DNA of 64,000 bases from Lentisphaerae bacterium ADurb.Bin082 (GCA_002070945.1 MWEG01000117.1:140885-204884), one strand, 5' to 3'. Shown: positions 17,655-26,150, numbered from the stretch's first letter. Translations and numbers: made by a program. The notes: generated by a model not told the origin, from the letters alone.

Positions 17655-20228
17655 TTAGTTGCGGAAGAAGTTCGCGGTCCACGCATTGGGTGCAGGGGTG
17701 TCTTGGCGCAGTCGCCGCCAGGTGTCGCGCACGGTGATTGGCGCATAGTCGCGCCAGATGAAGTCAGCGCGGAAATGGCGTGCGCCGAGCTGGCGCAGTT
17801 CGCCGAGATGTCCGGCCAAGTCTAAAGGCTGGCTGTTGATGACGACAGTCTGACAGTTGTTGTTGATCGCTATCAACCCAGTGCTGTCGCTTGAGCCAGA
17901 GGCGAAGCGGGCGTCTTGCCGATCATCGCGGTCATCGTCAGCGTCATCGTCGCTGCTGTTGCTTGGCTGGACTTCCCACGGACGGCTGTTCAGGGTCATT
18001 GAGGTGAAATTGCAGGCTCGTTTGCCTGAGCAGATACCATTAAGGCTCGCCATGGCGCAGACAGCCGAGAGCGCCAGGGGCGTGTCTTGGTAGACGGGCA
18101 CTTCGGCAATCGGCCCCAGGAGCGGGATGATTTGCCGCCAGTTGTCAAAATTGTCTTCAGGCGAGAGCGTCACGCGCTTGACGCCAAGCTCAAGCAACAG
18201 CTTGGCAGCCAGGCGGTTGTTGACATAGAGGGGCCAGTCAGCGGTCAGATTGAGGTTTTTCGGGTTGGCGCCCGCCTCGGTCAGGATTTCCGCGCTGGAG
18301 AGATTTGTGAGCATCCAGCGTCGCCAGCCATTGCGGAAGAGCGTGGCGACGAGTTGACGCCAGTCGCGGTCGTCACTAGTCCGGCAGATGACGGGCAGGG
18401 CGATGCGGATGCGATTGCGTCCGCCTAAGATGCGTTCCAGTTCGGCCAGGTCATCCAGCACGTCATTGGGTTCAGCGCGGTCAAGGGCGAGAACCACCTC
18501 GCCCAAGGGCTTGAGGTCACTTGCCTCAAAGGCATTCAGGTAGAAAGCGCGGTCGAGCTTGAGGCTCCAGGACGGCGTCAGGTCAATGGCTTCTGTTTCC
18601 GGTTGCCAGGCTTTGACTTTGGCCATGACGGCTGTGGTCAGGCTATGCAGGTCGTCGTCCAGGGCTTTTTGGGCGTCTTCAGCAGCGCGTCGTCGGACTT
18701 CGTTGAGGAGCGAGGTCGGCACGAACAGCTGCCCTGGGTTGTTGACGCGCAGGTCAGCCAGGGTCAGGGCAGTGTCGCCCAGTTTGGCAAAGCAGGTCTT
18801 AGCGGCGGCGAGGACATTTTCCGGCTTGTTGGCAGGGGCGAGCGGCTCGTCCAGTTCCATGATAGTCTTTACGTCGGACAATTCACGCGGGCCAGCGCAA
18901 GGCTGGGACAGGACAGTCAAGCGTTGCGCTTCAATGGTCAGGTCAAAATAGACTGGGTAGCGGGTTCGGCACAAGGACGGTCGCGGGGCAGGCCATTCGT
19001 AGCGCTGCTTGACAGCCTGGGAGGAAGTCTGGCAGATTTTAGCGTTGATGGGCAGGTCTGGGTAGTCTTCGGGCAGGGGCACTTCGATGGTGGCACCAGG
19101 CTCAGCGACGAACGCCTGGGTCCACGTGCTGGCATTGGCCTGCGAGAAGACGCGAATATCGTCTACCGGGAAGCCGTAGGGCCGTTCGCGGCCAGGGATT
19201 TCGACCTGGAGACCGTCGTGTTTTTCCAGCGGGTGGTTTTTGAGCATAAAGCGCAGCCAGGCCGGCTGACCAGGGCGGACAGCCGCGACGGTGCCGACGT
19301 CGACGCCGCGATGTCCAGCTATGTGTGGCTCCGTGACTGCGGCGGCTCTGCGGCTGCGCAAATGGAATTGGGTCCAGGGCCGACTGAAGATAGTCTTGAG
19401 GTCATTTTCGGAGAGAGCTTCTTCGCCGTCTTCAAAGGTGCGATCCATGAGATTGCGGTAGAAGTTGGTCGCTGCCGCGACATAAAGCGGCGTTTTTTTG
19501 CGGCCTTCGATTTTGACGGCCGCGACTTTGGCGGTGCGCAAGGCAGGGATCAGGTCTTTGAGGCACAGGTCCTTCATGGAGAAGGGCGCGGCCTGGCTGA
19601 TGGTTTTTCCGGACGGGTCTTTGCAGATGAATCTCTTGCGGCAGATATAGGCGCATTCGCCGCGGTTTCCGGAACGTCCGCGCAATGCGGCTGAGAGCAG
19701 GCAGAGTCCGCTGTAGGCATAGCACAGTGCGCCATGAATGAAGACTTCGATTTCAGCGCCTGGGACAGCGGTGAGCTGTTCGATTTCAGGGATGGTCAAT
19801 TCGCGGGCGGCAATGACGCGCTTGATATCCATTTCCAGGGCTTGGCGGACGCCGGCCGGGTTGTGGACTGCCATTTGGGTGCTGGCGTGCAACTCGAATT
19901 CCGGGAAGTGCTCCTTGACGATTGCAAGCAGGGCCAGGTCTTGGATGATGAGGGCGTCGACTTCGAGGTCGCGCAATTGCGCCAGCAGGGTGATGAGGCC
20001 AGGCAGTTCCTGTTCCTGAACCAGGGTGTTGATTGTCACATAGACTTTTCGACGCCATTCCTGGTTGTTGTGGGCGATGCCAATGAGAATAGCCAGATCG
20101 TCGAGGCTGAAGTTGTCAGCATCAGCGCGGGCGGAGAAGTCATGCATACCAAGATAGACGGCATCGGCGCCATAATGAAAAGCGGCGATGCCGGCTTCGA
20201 GGTTTCCAGCAGGGGCAAGTAGTTCCAT
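17655..20228 (-). CDS. Peptidase family U32 protein with DUF3656-like C-terminus
   Basis: ATG 20228 opens MELLAPAGNLEAGIAAFHYG, the standard U32 N-terminus, giving 857 residues; a TTG at 20243 in frame is less likely. U32 hallmarks are GADAVYLGM, HASTQMAVHNPAG, EVFIHGALCYAYSGLCLLS and GNRGECAYICRK. Family members include the collagenase-like PrtC and the 23S rRNA hydroxylation proteins RlhA/TrhP. Long members with this C-terminus are closer to RlhA, which is iron-sulfur linked, so an RNA-modification role is as likely as proteolysis. Residues about 755-785 form an acidic and serine-rich insertion (SSDDDADDDRDDRQDAR) that is unusual for the family and probably a surface loop. The gene starts 12 bases after the stop of the aminotransferase gene at 20240 and is probably cotranscribed with it. 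Confidence 0.88.
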   Translation of the reverse strand: MELLAPAGNLEAGIAAFHYGADAVYLGMHDFSARADADNFSLDDLAILIGIAHNNQEWRRKVYVTINTLVQEQELPGLITLLAQLRDLEVDALIIQDLALLAIVKEHFPEFELHASTQMAVHNPAGVRQALEMDIKRVIAARELTIPEIEQLTAVPGAEIEVFIHGALCYAYSGLCLLSAALRGRSGNRGECAYICRKRFICKDPSGKTISQAAPFSMKDLCLKDLIPALRTAKVAAVKIEGRKKTPLYVAAATNFYRNLMDRTFEDGEEALSENDLKTIFSRPWTQFHLRSRRAAAVTEPHIAGHRGVDVGTVAAVRPGQPAWLRFMLKNHPLEKHDGLQVEIPGRERPYGFPVDDIRVFSQANASTWTQAFVAEPGATIEVPLPEDYPDLPINAKICQTSSQAVKQRYEWPAPRPSLCRTRYPVYFDLTIEAQRLTVLSQPCAGPRELSDVKTIMELDEPLAPANKPENVLAAAKTCFAKLGDTALTLADLRVNNPGQLFVPTSLLNEVRRRAAEDAQKALDDDLHSLTTAVMAKVKAWQPETEAIDLTPSWSLKLDRAFYLNAFEASDLKPLGEVVLALDRAEPNDVLDDLAELERILGGRNRIRIALPVICRTSDDRDWRQLVATLFRNGWRRWMLTNLSSAEILTEAGANPKNLNLTADWPLYVNNRLAAKLLLELGVKRVTLSPEDNFDNWRQIIPLLGPIAEVPVYQDTPLALSAVCAMASLNGICSGKRACNFTSMTLNSRPWEVQPSNSSDDDADDDRDDRQDARFASGSSDSTGLIAINNNCQTVVINSQPLDLAGHLGELRQLGARHFRADFIWRDYAPITVRDTWRRLRQDTPAPNAWTANFFRN

Positions 20229-20239
20229 GAGCGAGAGCG

Positions 20240-21478
20240 TCAAATCCCGGCCAGGACTTTATTGATTGCATCGATGATGTCTTGGGTGTCCTGGTCAGTA
20301 TAGTTTTCGTGGACGGCGATGTTGAAGTTAGTTTCAGCGGCCTGGATGGCGTTGACGATGGTGTACTGCGGGTCTTTCGGACCCTTGTAGTCGGCGCAGT
20401 TCCAGGGGAAGCCGCTTTTGCCAAAGGTGTTTTTGTTTTTGAACCACGGCGCTTCGCAGGGGATGTGCCGGTAGGAGGGGTTCACTGGGATGCCCTCTGC
20501 AGCCAATGCAGCGCAGAAGTCGGTTTTGGAACAGGGCAACGCCTTGGGATTGACGGTCATGCGGAGGAACCAGTAGGAGGACACCGAATGAGCGGGCTGC
20601 CAGCCTACTTGGATGGCTGGGTTGTCGGCAAAGGCGGCCTTGATGGCTTCGCCGACGCGCTGGCGACCAGCAGTGATGCCCGGCAGTTTTTTCACTTGGA
20701 CGCTGCCAATGACGGCGCCGAGGTCGCTGAGGTTGCAGTTGATGGCGGCGCGTACGTTGCCGGTGGGGTTTTCAATGCCAAAGGGCTTGCCGCGGTCGGC
20801 AAAACGTCGTCCCTGCCAGTGGAGTTTTTCATCGCGGGTATAGACTATGCCGCCCTGGCCGCCGGTGCAATGGTGTTTGCCGAACATGGTGGAGAAGGCA
20901 GCGATGTGCCCAATTGTGCCAGTGCGCTGGCCATGATAGGACGTGCCATGCGACTGGGCGCAGTCTTCGACTACGTAGAGCGAGTGCTTTTTGGCCAGGG
21001 CCATGATTGGCTCCATCTCGACGGCGTCGCCGGCAATGTGGGCGACAACGATGGCGCGGGTGCGTTCGTTGATCAGAGGCTCAATGGTTTCAGCGCAGAG
21101 GTTGTAGGTGCGCGGATCAGCGTCTGCCACGACAGGCACACAGCCGACATAGATGACAGGCATGACGCCGCCTGGATCAGTGATGGGCGGGACGATGATT
21201 TCGCTGAAAGCGTCAAGCTCAAGGGCGCCGAGAGCGCAGAAGAGGGCGTTGGTGCCGGAGTTGACAGCGTCGGCAAAGCCGCCGCCCATGTAGGCGGCAA
21301 AGTCTTGTTCGTACTGTTTTTCCGGTGCGCCGTTGTAGCCAAAGGCGTTGCCAGAGGCGATGGCGTCATCAAAGAGCTTCATGACCGCGTTTTTTTCTTC
21401 GACGCCGATCAATCCCCGCGAAGGGAAGGGTTTGGTGCGGAGCTTAGTACCGCCGTGGATGGCAAGTTTTTGTGTCAT
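20240..21478 (-). CDS. DegT/DnrJ/EryC1/StrS-family aminotransferase
   Basis: The 412-residue protein starts MTQKLAIHGGTKLR, as is usual for this fold-type I PLP family. It has GGFADAVNSGTNALFCALGA (cofactor phosphate region), VVEDCAQSHGTSYHGQRTGT (aspartate contacting the pyridine) and STMFGKHHCTGGQGG, in which the Lys should form the internal aldimine. Family members transaminate keto-sugars for cell-surface glycans or aminocyclitols. A second gene of the same family lies immediately upstream (21720-23057) but is not closely similar. The order aminotransferase, aminotransferase, U32 peptidase on one strand suggests a shared transcript, although the repeat array at 21539-21714 lies between the first two. 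The substrate cannot be told. Confidence 0.92.
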   Translation of the reverse strand: MTQKLAIHGGTKLRTKPFPSRGLIGVEEKNAVMKLFDDAIASGNAFGYNGAPEKQYEQDFAAYMGGGFADAVNSGTNALFCALGALELDAFSEIIVPPITDPGGVMPVIYVGCVPVVADADPRTYNLCAETIEPLINERTRAIVVAHIAGDAVEMEPIMALAKKHSLYVVEDCAQSHGTSYHGQRTGTIGHIAAFSTMFGKHHCTGGQGGIVYTRDEKLHWQGRRFADRGKPFGIENPTGNVRAAINCNLSDLGAVIGSVQVKKLPGITAGRQRVGEAIKAAFADNPAIQVGWQPAHSVSSYWFLRMTVNPKALPCSKTDFCAALAAEGIPVNPSYRHIPCEAPWFKNKNTFGKSGFPWNCADYKGPKDPQYTIVNAIQAAETNFNIAVHENYTDQDTQDIIDAINKVLAGI

Positions 21479-21538
21479 GGTCGTCTTACGCTTTTTGGGG
21501 GAGGGGGAAATATTGTGATGGAATGGGCATTATCCCCA

Positions 21539-21714
21539 GGCTAAAGCCTGTACTACTTACGGCAAGCTAAAGCTTGAACTACGTACTGCAAGCTAAAGCT
21601 TGAACTACGTACTGCAAGCTAAAGCTTGAACTACGTACTCTAAAGCTTGAACTACGTACTGCAAGCTAAAGCTTGAACTACGTACTGCAAGCTAAAGCTT
21701 GAACTACGCACGGG
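21539..21714. repeat. Tandem array of 26-bp palindrome-containing repeat
   Basis: The unit is GCAAGCTAAAGCTTGAACTA-CGTACT (26 bp). After one divergent unit (GGCTAAAGCCTGTACTACTTAC) there are three full, one truncated and two further units, nearly identical. Each unit has an AAGCT-AA-AGCTT core. Single or degenerate units occur near 8979, 42193 and 63306-63445. There are no spacers, so it is not a CRISPR. Confidence 0.88.
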
Positions 21715-21719
21715 CATTT

Positions 21720-23057
21720 TTATTTCTTGCCGGCTGCTTCTTTGTCGGCTGCGAGGATTTTGTCGGCGTTGAGTGCGACTTTGCGGAATGCGTTGGCGTA
21801 TTCCTGGATGATTTCCTCGTTGTATTTGAAGAACCAGGGTGGCCGGAAAGTATAGAGATGGATGTTTTCCGAGACCGGCAGGGTGCCTGGGCCTTGGCGG
21901 ACATCGCGCTCGGTGAAGGCGATCATGGTCGGCTTGCCAGCATTAAGGGAGTCGCCGGTGTGGAAGACATTGTGGAGATGGAGGGGCTTGTTGGTGCCTG
22001 GCCCAGTGGAGAAGCCTTCGGCAGTGACGGCCTGGCAGAAACGTTCGCAGGTCAAGCCGCCGAGCTGTTCTGGGTAGTAGCGGCCTTTGGCAGCGTACCA
22101 GCCGCCCTTGTCCGAGCCGGAGTCCTTAGCTGGGCGACGGGAGCCGATTCCGGGGACGCCTTCGAGCAGGTCCCAGAAGTAGTTCATCGCTTTTTGGATT
22201 TCTGCCATGCGTTGCGGGTAGTGCTTGAGCTGGACGCGACCACAAGCAGAGGACATCTGGTGCATGCGGTGCTTGAAGCCTCCGAGCGGCAGGCCAATGA
22301 ACGGGGTCAGGGACGAGTCAGTGACTTGTTTGTCAGCCACGTTGTAGTTGCTGGCCAGGCCAGTGCGTTCATAGTGTCCGAAGGCGATGCAGCGTTCGTA
22401 GAGCAGGCGGTCGTTGGTGACGACCATGCCGGCTTCGCCGATGGCCAGGCTTTTGCCAGACATCAGGGACATGGCCCCGATATCGCCGATGGCGCCGCAC
22501 ATACGGCCTTTGTAGAGTGCGCCCTGGGCGTGGGATACGTCTTCAATCACCTTGATGTTGTGTTTGCGGGCAATCGCCATGATCGGGTCCATGTCAGCCG
22601 GATAGGCGGCGTAGTGGACGACCATGATCGCCTTGGTGCGTTTGCAGATGCGGTGTTCGATGTCGTTCGGGTCAATGCAGAGCGATTCCGGGTCGATGTC
22701 GGCGAAGTTGACGGCCGCGCCTTGAGACAGGGCTGGGACGGCGCTGGCCCAGTAGGTGATGCTCGGGCAGATGATTTCATCGCCAGGGCCGACGCCGCAG
22801 GCCCACAGGGCGGCGTGCAACGCAGCCGTGCCGTTGCAATAGCCGAGAGCGTACTGGGTGCCGTTCCAGGCTTTGAATTCCGCTTCAAACTGCTTGGTCA
22901 GCTCAGTGCCGCTCATGGCGCGCTTGCGCAGCACATCGAGCACCGCATCCTCGTCTTCCTGGGTGATGATCGGCCAGGTGAAAATGTCACCCGGAGGCAG
23001 GGTGACGGCCTTGGGGCCGCCGAAAAGAGCCAGTTTCTGATTGCAGGCGTTTGTCAT
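21720..23057 (-). CDS. DegT/DnrJ/EryC1/StrS-family aminotransferase, second copy
   Basis: ATG 23057 has AGGAG six bases upstream (CCAGGAGACTACG) and gives MTNACNQKLALFGGPKAVTL, 445 residues. An in-frame start at 23165 adds 36 residues without family similarity. Motifs: YALGYCNGTAALHAALWACG, VIEDVSHAQGALYKGRMCGA and SLMSGKSLAIGEAGMVVT, with the Lys as the expected PLP attachment site. C-terminal phrases (RYYPEQLGGLTCERFCQAVT, PLHLHNVF) suggest the subgroup acting on sugar or cyclitol substrates. Its distance from the next aminotransferase (240 bases) is filled by the tandem repeat array. As with the neighbour, only the reaction type is clear. Confidence 0.9.
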   Translation of the reverse strand: MTNACNQKLALFGGPKAVTLPPGDIFTWPIITQEDEDAVLDVLRKRAMSGTELTKQFEAEFKAWNGTQYALGYCNGTAALHAALWACGVGPGDEIICPSITYWASAVPALSQGAAVNFADIDPESLCIDPNDIEHRICKRTKAIMVVHYAAYPADMDPIMAIARKHNIKVIEDVSHAQGALYKGRMCGAIGDIGAMSLMSGKSLAIGEAGMVVTNDRLLYERCIAFGHYERTGLASNYNVADKQVTDSSLTPFIGLPLGGFKHRMHQMSSACGRVQLKHYPQRMAEIQKAMNYFWDLLEGVPGIGSRRPAKDSGSDKGGWYAAKGRYYPEQLGGLTCERFCQAVTAEGFSTGPGTNKPLHLHNVFHTGDSLNAGKPTMIAFTERDVRQGPGTLPVSENIHLYTFRPPWFFKYNEEIIQEYANAFRKVALNADKILAADKEAAGKK

Positions 23058-23200
23058 CGTAGTCTCCTGGGGTGGGGGGTGAAGAGGCATCGCAAAAGCG
23101 CGAATACAATTTGATTGCAGCATGAATCGTGCCAAGTGCAGAATGGTGCCCAGCCGCCTGGGCAAGCCCAGGCGCAGCAGAGCTTAGGCAGCCGCTGTGA

Positions 23201-23236
23201 TGAAAAATTGACAGAGTCGTCGGTGAAAAATTGACA
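23201..23236. repeat. Direct repeat TGAAAAATTGACA
   Basis: TGAAAAATTGACA occurs at 23201-23213 and again at 23224-23236. Similar strings are seen at the ends of some IS21-type insertion sequences, so this may be a relic of an IS terminus. No transposase gene is nearby. Confidence 0.4.
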
Positions 23237-23273
23237 TCTATGCGAAATATTGTCGTTTTTTTTGGGGGGGGTA

Positions 23274-23849
23274 TCAGACCAATCCGAGGAGCCATCCCAG
23301 TGCTCCTGCTCCGGCCACGGTGATGATCAGGTTTGGTTTGATGGTCAATTCTACGGCGATGACGGCTGCGAAGATGACGATTCCCTGCCAGCACAGGCAG
23401 AAGTTTTGGCTTTTTTGCCAGAGGAAGCAGAGTGGTGTTTCGAAGACGGATGCTTCGGCAAAGAAGATGACGGCGGCTGCGATCAGTCCGAGGACGGCTG
23501 GGCGGATTCCGCTGAGGGCGGCTTTCAGAGCTGGGGAGTTTTTCCAGCGGTTGATGCCGGCGGCTGCGGCCATGGTGAGGACCAGGGATGGGGTGACTAC
23601 GCCGAGGGTGGCGAGGAAGGCGCCGAGGACGCCGGCCTGGTCGTAGCCGATATAGGTGGCGGAGTTCATGCCGATGGGGCCGGGCGTCATCTGGGCGAGG
23701 GCGACCATGTTGGCAAAGGCGTCGAGGCTAAGAAATTGATGTTTGGTCACGAGTTCGCTTTGGAACAGTGGCACCATAGCATAGCCGCCGCCAAAGGTGA
23801 ACAGGCTGATTTTGAAGAACAGGAAATAGAGGTTGAGCAGTTGCTTCAT
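23274..23849 (-). CDS. Chromate transporter, short-chain subunit B
   Basis: The 191-residue protein is one half of a split CHR-family transporter. Hallmarks are LYFLFFKISLFTFGGGYAMV, FQSELVTKHQFLS and MTPGPIGMNSATYIGYDQAG, the first-domain signature of ChrA, followed by five to six membrane segments. Its start overlaps the stop of the upstream half by four bases (ATGA at 23846-23849), so the two are translationally coupled. Short-chain CHR pairs work as heterodimers. They are annotated for chromate efflux, but in anaerobic PVC bacteria the physiological anion may be different. Confidence 0.9.
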   Translation of the reverse strand: MKQLLNLYFLFFKISLFTFGGGYAMVPLFQSELVTKHQFLSLDAFANMVALAQMTPGPIGMNSATYIGYDQAGVLGAFLATLGVVTPSLVLTMAAAAGINRWKNSPALKAALSGIRPAVLGLIAAAVIFFAEASVFETPLCFLWQKSQNFCLCWQGIVIFAAVIAVELTIKPNLIITVAGAGALGWLLGLV

Positions 23850-24502
23850 GGGGTCTTAGCGCCAGTTTGAGTCTTTTTCAGGCGGAGGGCAGGGATTATG
23901 GCCATGGCCAGGCCAGACAAGCCAGCCAGGATGATCACCCAGATGGCGTCGACCGGGGAGAAAGCGAGAATGACGAAAGACAGGAACGCCACCACGATTT
24001 CGTAGGCGCCTTTGAGAATTTGGCGGCCAAGCTTGACCGCGGTGAGGAGGATGAGGGCGCAAATGGCGGCGCGGACCCCGAGGAAGATGTCGTCAACAGC
24101 CGGGTTGCCGGTGAGCTGGCGGAAGAGGGCGGCGATGACCAGGATGACGACAAAGGGCGGCAGGAAGACGCCAGCAGTGGCGGCAAGGGCGCCAGGGATG
24201 CCGGCAATGCGCCAGCCGATGAGGACAGCCATGTTGGTGGCGATGATCCCAGGCAAGGACTGCATCACCGCGACAGAGTCGACCATGTCGTCGTCAGTCA
24301 GCCAATGGCGTTTGCTGACGAATTCGCGGGACATGATGGGCAGCATCGCGAGTCCGCCGCCGAGGGAAAAGGCGGAAATACCGAGGAAGACCCAGAACAG
24401 GACTCGAAGGCGCTGCATGAGCGGGACTTGTTCGGGGTGCGGCTTGGCGGCCTCGGGGGTGTCGTCAGGTCGGGCGGGAGGCGTAGGATTATTGGAAGTC
24501 AT
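23846..24502 (-). CDS. Chromate transporter, short-chain subunit A
   Basis: The 218-residue protein begins with a polar proline-rich tail (MTSNNPTPPARPDDTPEAAK) and then RVLFWVFLGISAFSLGGGLA, FVSKRHWLTDDDMVDSVAVM and SLPGIIATNMAVLIGWRIAG, the CHR-domain signature. About six membrane segments follow. It pairs with the downstream half. The start codon lies inside a 48-bp sequence (24477-24524) that is repeated at 24673-24720. In the second copy the same first ten codons run into a stop, showing that this 5' end was duplicated by insertion of a repeat element. Confidence 0.9.
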   Translation of the reverse strand: MTSNNPTPPARPDDTPEAAKPHPEQVPLMQRLRVLFWVFLGISAFSLGGGLAMLPIMSREFVSKRHWLTDDDMVDSVAVMQSLPGIIATNMAVLIGWRIAGIPGALAATAGVFLPPFVVILVIAALFRQLTGNPAVDDIFLGVRAAICALILLTAVKLGRQILKGAYEIVVAFLSFVILAFSPVDAIWVIILAGLSGLAMAIIPALRLKKTQTGAKTP

Positions 24503-24524
24503 GGAGTGAGGCCGTTTGGATGGC
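24477..24524. repeat. 48-bp direct duplication flanking element E2, left copy
   Basis: This copy is identical to 24673-24720. It contains the start of the chromate transporter gene plus the last codons of the upstream 231-residue gene. It reads as a target duplication produced when the 148-bp hairpin element entered. Confidence 0.92.
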
Positions 24525-24672
<148 letters not shown>

Positions 24673-24720
24673 GGAGGCGTAGGATTATTGGAAGTCATGG
24701 AGTGAGGCCGTTTGGATGGC
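24673..24720. repeat. 48-bp direct duplication flanking element E2, right copy
   Basis: Identical to 24477-24524. Here the sequence serves as the 3' end of the 231-residue gene (stop at 24685). It also still contains a dead copy of the transporter start (ATG 24698), which runs MTSNNPTPPAPNE and stops in the element. Confidence 0.92.
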
Positions 24721-25380
24721 ACCGGTGAAGCCAGAGGGGGTCCTGGCAGAGCGGCCAAGGCGGAACGAACCGTCAGGCAGGCAGATGATGCCGACGCTGG
24801 TGCTGATTTTATGGATGGCGAGAAGGTTGAATTTGTTGTCGGCCTGGAGGGTGACATCCGGGTCGCCGTAGCATCCGAACCACCAGCGGTCGTGGGCATG
24901 GCAGGCGGTCTGGATGCCGAGCTTGGTGTAGCCGCTGGGAATGACGTGCCGTTCCTGGAAGTCGAAGGTGGGTGAATAGGTATAGACGTAGTTCTCCTCG
25001 TAGCCGACAGGAAGTCCGCCAATGACCTGGAAAACGCCGTCGTGCCATTCCATGCCGCCAGCGCCGTGGACGACTTCGGGCACGTGGTATTTTTCGAGGA
25101 AGTCGAAGGACGTGTCGTCGTACACGAAAATCCAGTTGTGGGCCTGGCCTGGCTCCTGGTTGAATCTGCCCAGGTTGACGGCGACATAGACTTTGCCGTC
25201 ATGCCAGCATAAGTCGCCGTGGTGGGTGGCGACCGGAATTTTGTTGAGCAGGCGGCCGTCTAAGGTGGTCTTTACTAAGACCGAGGTGAAGCACCAGAAG
25301 ACGTCGACACCGTCAGTGGCGATGCCCTGCAAGTGATGGCGGTAAAAACCGGGACAGGTAACCAGGGTGGATGATGGCAT
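24685..25380 (-). CDS. Conserved-looking protein of unknown function, beta-propeller-like
   Basis: I do not recognise this 231-residue cytoplasmic protein. It has repeated strands with aromatic and Asp/Gly turns (IATDGVDVFWCFTSVLVKTT, THHGDLCWHDGKVYVAVNLG, HGAGGMEWHDGVFQVIGGLP, ACHAHDRWWFGCYG). The spacing of about 45 residues between such segments suggests a small beta-propeller or related fold. His/Asp/Trp-rich turns could bind a metal or sugar. Its last eleven residues (AIQTASLHDFQ) lie in the duplicated 48-bp sequence, where the stop codon originally overlapped the start of the chromate transporter gene by 14 bases. No good ribosome binding site is visible. Confidence 0.75.
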   Translation of the reverse strand: MPSSTLVTCPGFYRHHLQGIATDGVDVFWCFTSVLVKTTLDGRLLNKIPVATHHGDLCWHDGKVYVAVNLGRFNQEPGQAHNWIFVYDDTSFDFLEKYHVPEVVHGAGGMEWHDGVFQVIGGLPVGYEENYVYTYSPTFDFQERHVIPSGYTKLGIQTACHAHDRWWFGCYGDPDVTLQADNKFNLLAIHKISTSVGIICLPDGSFRLGRSARTPSGFTGAIQTASLHDFQ

Positions 25381-25395
25381 GGCAGGGGACTTTTT

Positions 25396-25416
25396 TAGGG
25401 GCGAGGGGCGAGGGGT
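25396..25416 (+). repeat. Isolated GGGGCGAG boundary module
   Basis: TTAGGGGCGAGGGGCGAGGGG occurs without heptamers between the ACP gene and the 231-residue gene. It matches the ends of the hairpin elements and may be a remnant or a separate module. Confidence 0.55.
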
Positions 25417-25418
25417 TC

Positions 25419-25664
25419 TTACTGCTTTGAGCGGATGAGTTCGACTAGGGACTGGACGGATTTCAGGACTTCGGCGGTGATATCGGAAGGCTCGAATTTC
25501 ACCTCGAACATTTCCTCCATCGCGACGATCAATTCCAGCAGCAGGAAGGAATCGACGCCGTATTCGGACAGTTCTACCTCGTCCTCGATGTCTTCGGGAT
25601 TGATGTCGAGGAATAGTCTTTCGACGATCAGTTCTTTCAATTGGCTGGCGAGGTTCTCGGTCAT
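25419..25664 (-). CDS. Acyl carrier protein-like protein
   Basis: This 81-residue acidic helical protein has the pattern ELSEYGVDSFLLLELIVAME, in which the Ser of GVDS is the expected 4'-phosphopantetheine attachment site. Helix I (LKELIVERLFLDINPEDIED) and the final helix (LKSVQSLVELIRSKQ) fit the ACP/peptidyl carrier fold. No fatty acid synthesis genes are nearby. Its neighbours are a universal stress protein and an unknown protein, so it is an orphan carrier and probably not the housekeeping AcpP, which normally carries DSLD at this site. The substrate is unknown. ATG 25664 has GGAG upstream. Confidence 0.85.
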   Translation of the reverse strand: MTENLASQLKELIVERLFLDINPEDIEDEVELSEYGVDSFLLLELIVAMEEMFEVKFEPSDITAEVLKSVQSLVELIRSKQ

Positions 25665-25691
25665 GTCAGCGGACTCCAGGAGTGATGGGGG

Positions 25692-26150
25692 TTAGGGCAA
25701 AGGGATGACAAGGACAGGGCATTGGGCGCGTTTGACCACTTTTTCGGCGACGGTGCCAAAGAAGAGCGATTCCAGTGCGCTGCCGCCTTGCCGTCCCAAG
25801 ACGATGAGGTTGGCATCGATGGCTTTGGCAAAGTTGATGATTTCGACGTAGGCTTTGCCGATGCGGAATTCAGTTTTGAAATTGACGCCTTCTGGGACTC
25901 GTGGGCGGTATTCCGCGTCGATTTTGGCGTCGATGCCGTCTTTGGCTTTTTGGTTGAGGTCAATGCCTTCTTCGCGGATGTAGGTTTTCCAGAACTGTGC
26001 GTCTGGCGCTGGGATTACGTGGATGAGGTAGAGTATGCAGCCAGGGCGCCGGGCGGCTGCGTCAATGGCATAGTCAAAGGCAAGGCTGGCGTTTGGCGAG
26101 AAGTCTGTGCAGAAGAGGATGCGCTTGGTCAGGGTTGGGGTGTCCTGCAT
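25692..26150 (-). CDS. Universal stress protein (UspA family)
   Basis: ATG 26150, preceded by CCAGGAGACACCTCC, gives MQDTPTLTKRILFCTDFSPN and 152 residues, the normal size; a start at 26207 would add 19 unlikely residues. The C-terminal GRQGGSALESLFFGTVAEKV matches the ATP-binding consensus G-2X-G-9X-G(S/T), so it should bind nucleotide. The end VVKRAQCPVLVIPLP is typical. It sits between the TRAP transporter operon and the ACP gene; Usp genes often accompany TRAP transporters. An inverted repeat (26240-26262) lies upstream. Confidence 0.93.
   Translation of the reverse strand: MQDTPTLTKRILFCTDFSPNASLAFDYAIDAAARRPGCILYLIHVIPAPDAQFWKTYIREEGIDLNQKAKDGIDAKIDAEYRPRVPEGVNFKTEFRIGKAYVEIINFAKAIDANLIVLGRQGGSALESLFFGTVAEKVVKRAQCPVLVIPLP

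Noticed and set aside
21539..21714. Possible CRISPR array
   Set aside because: The repeats abut each other directly with no unique spacers, and no cas gene is nearby.
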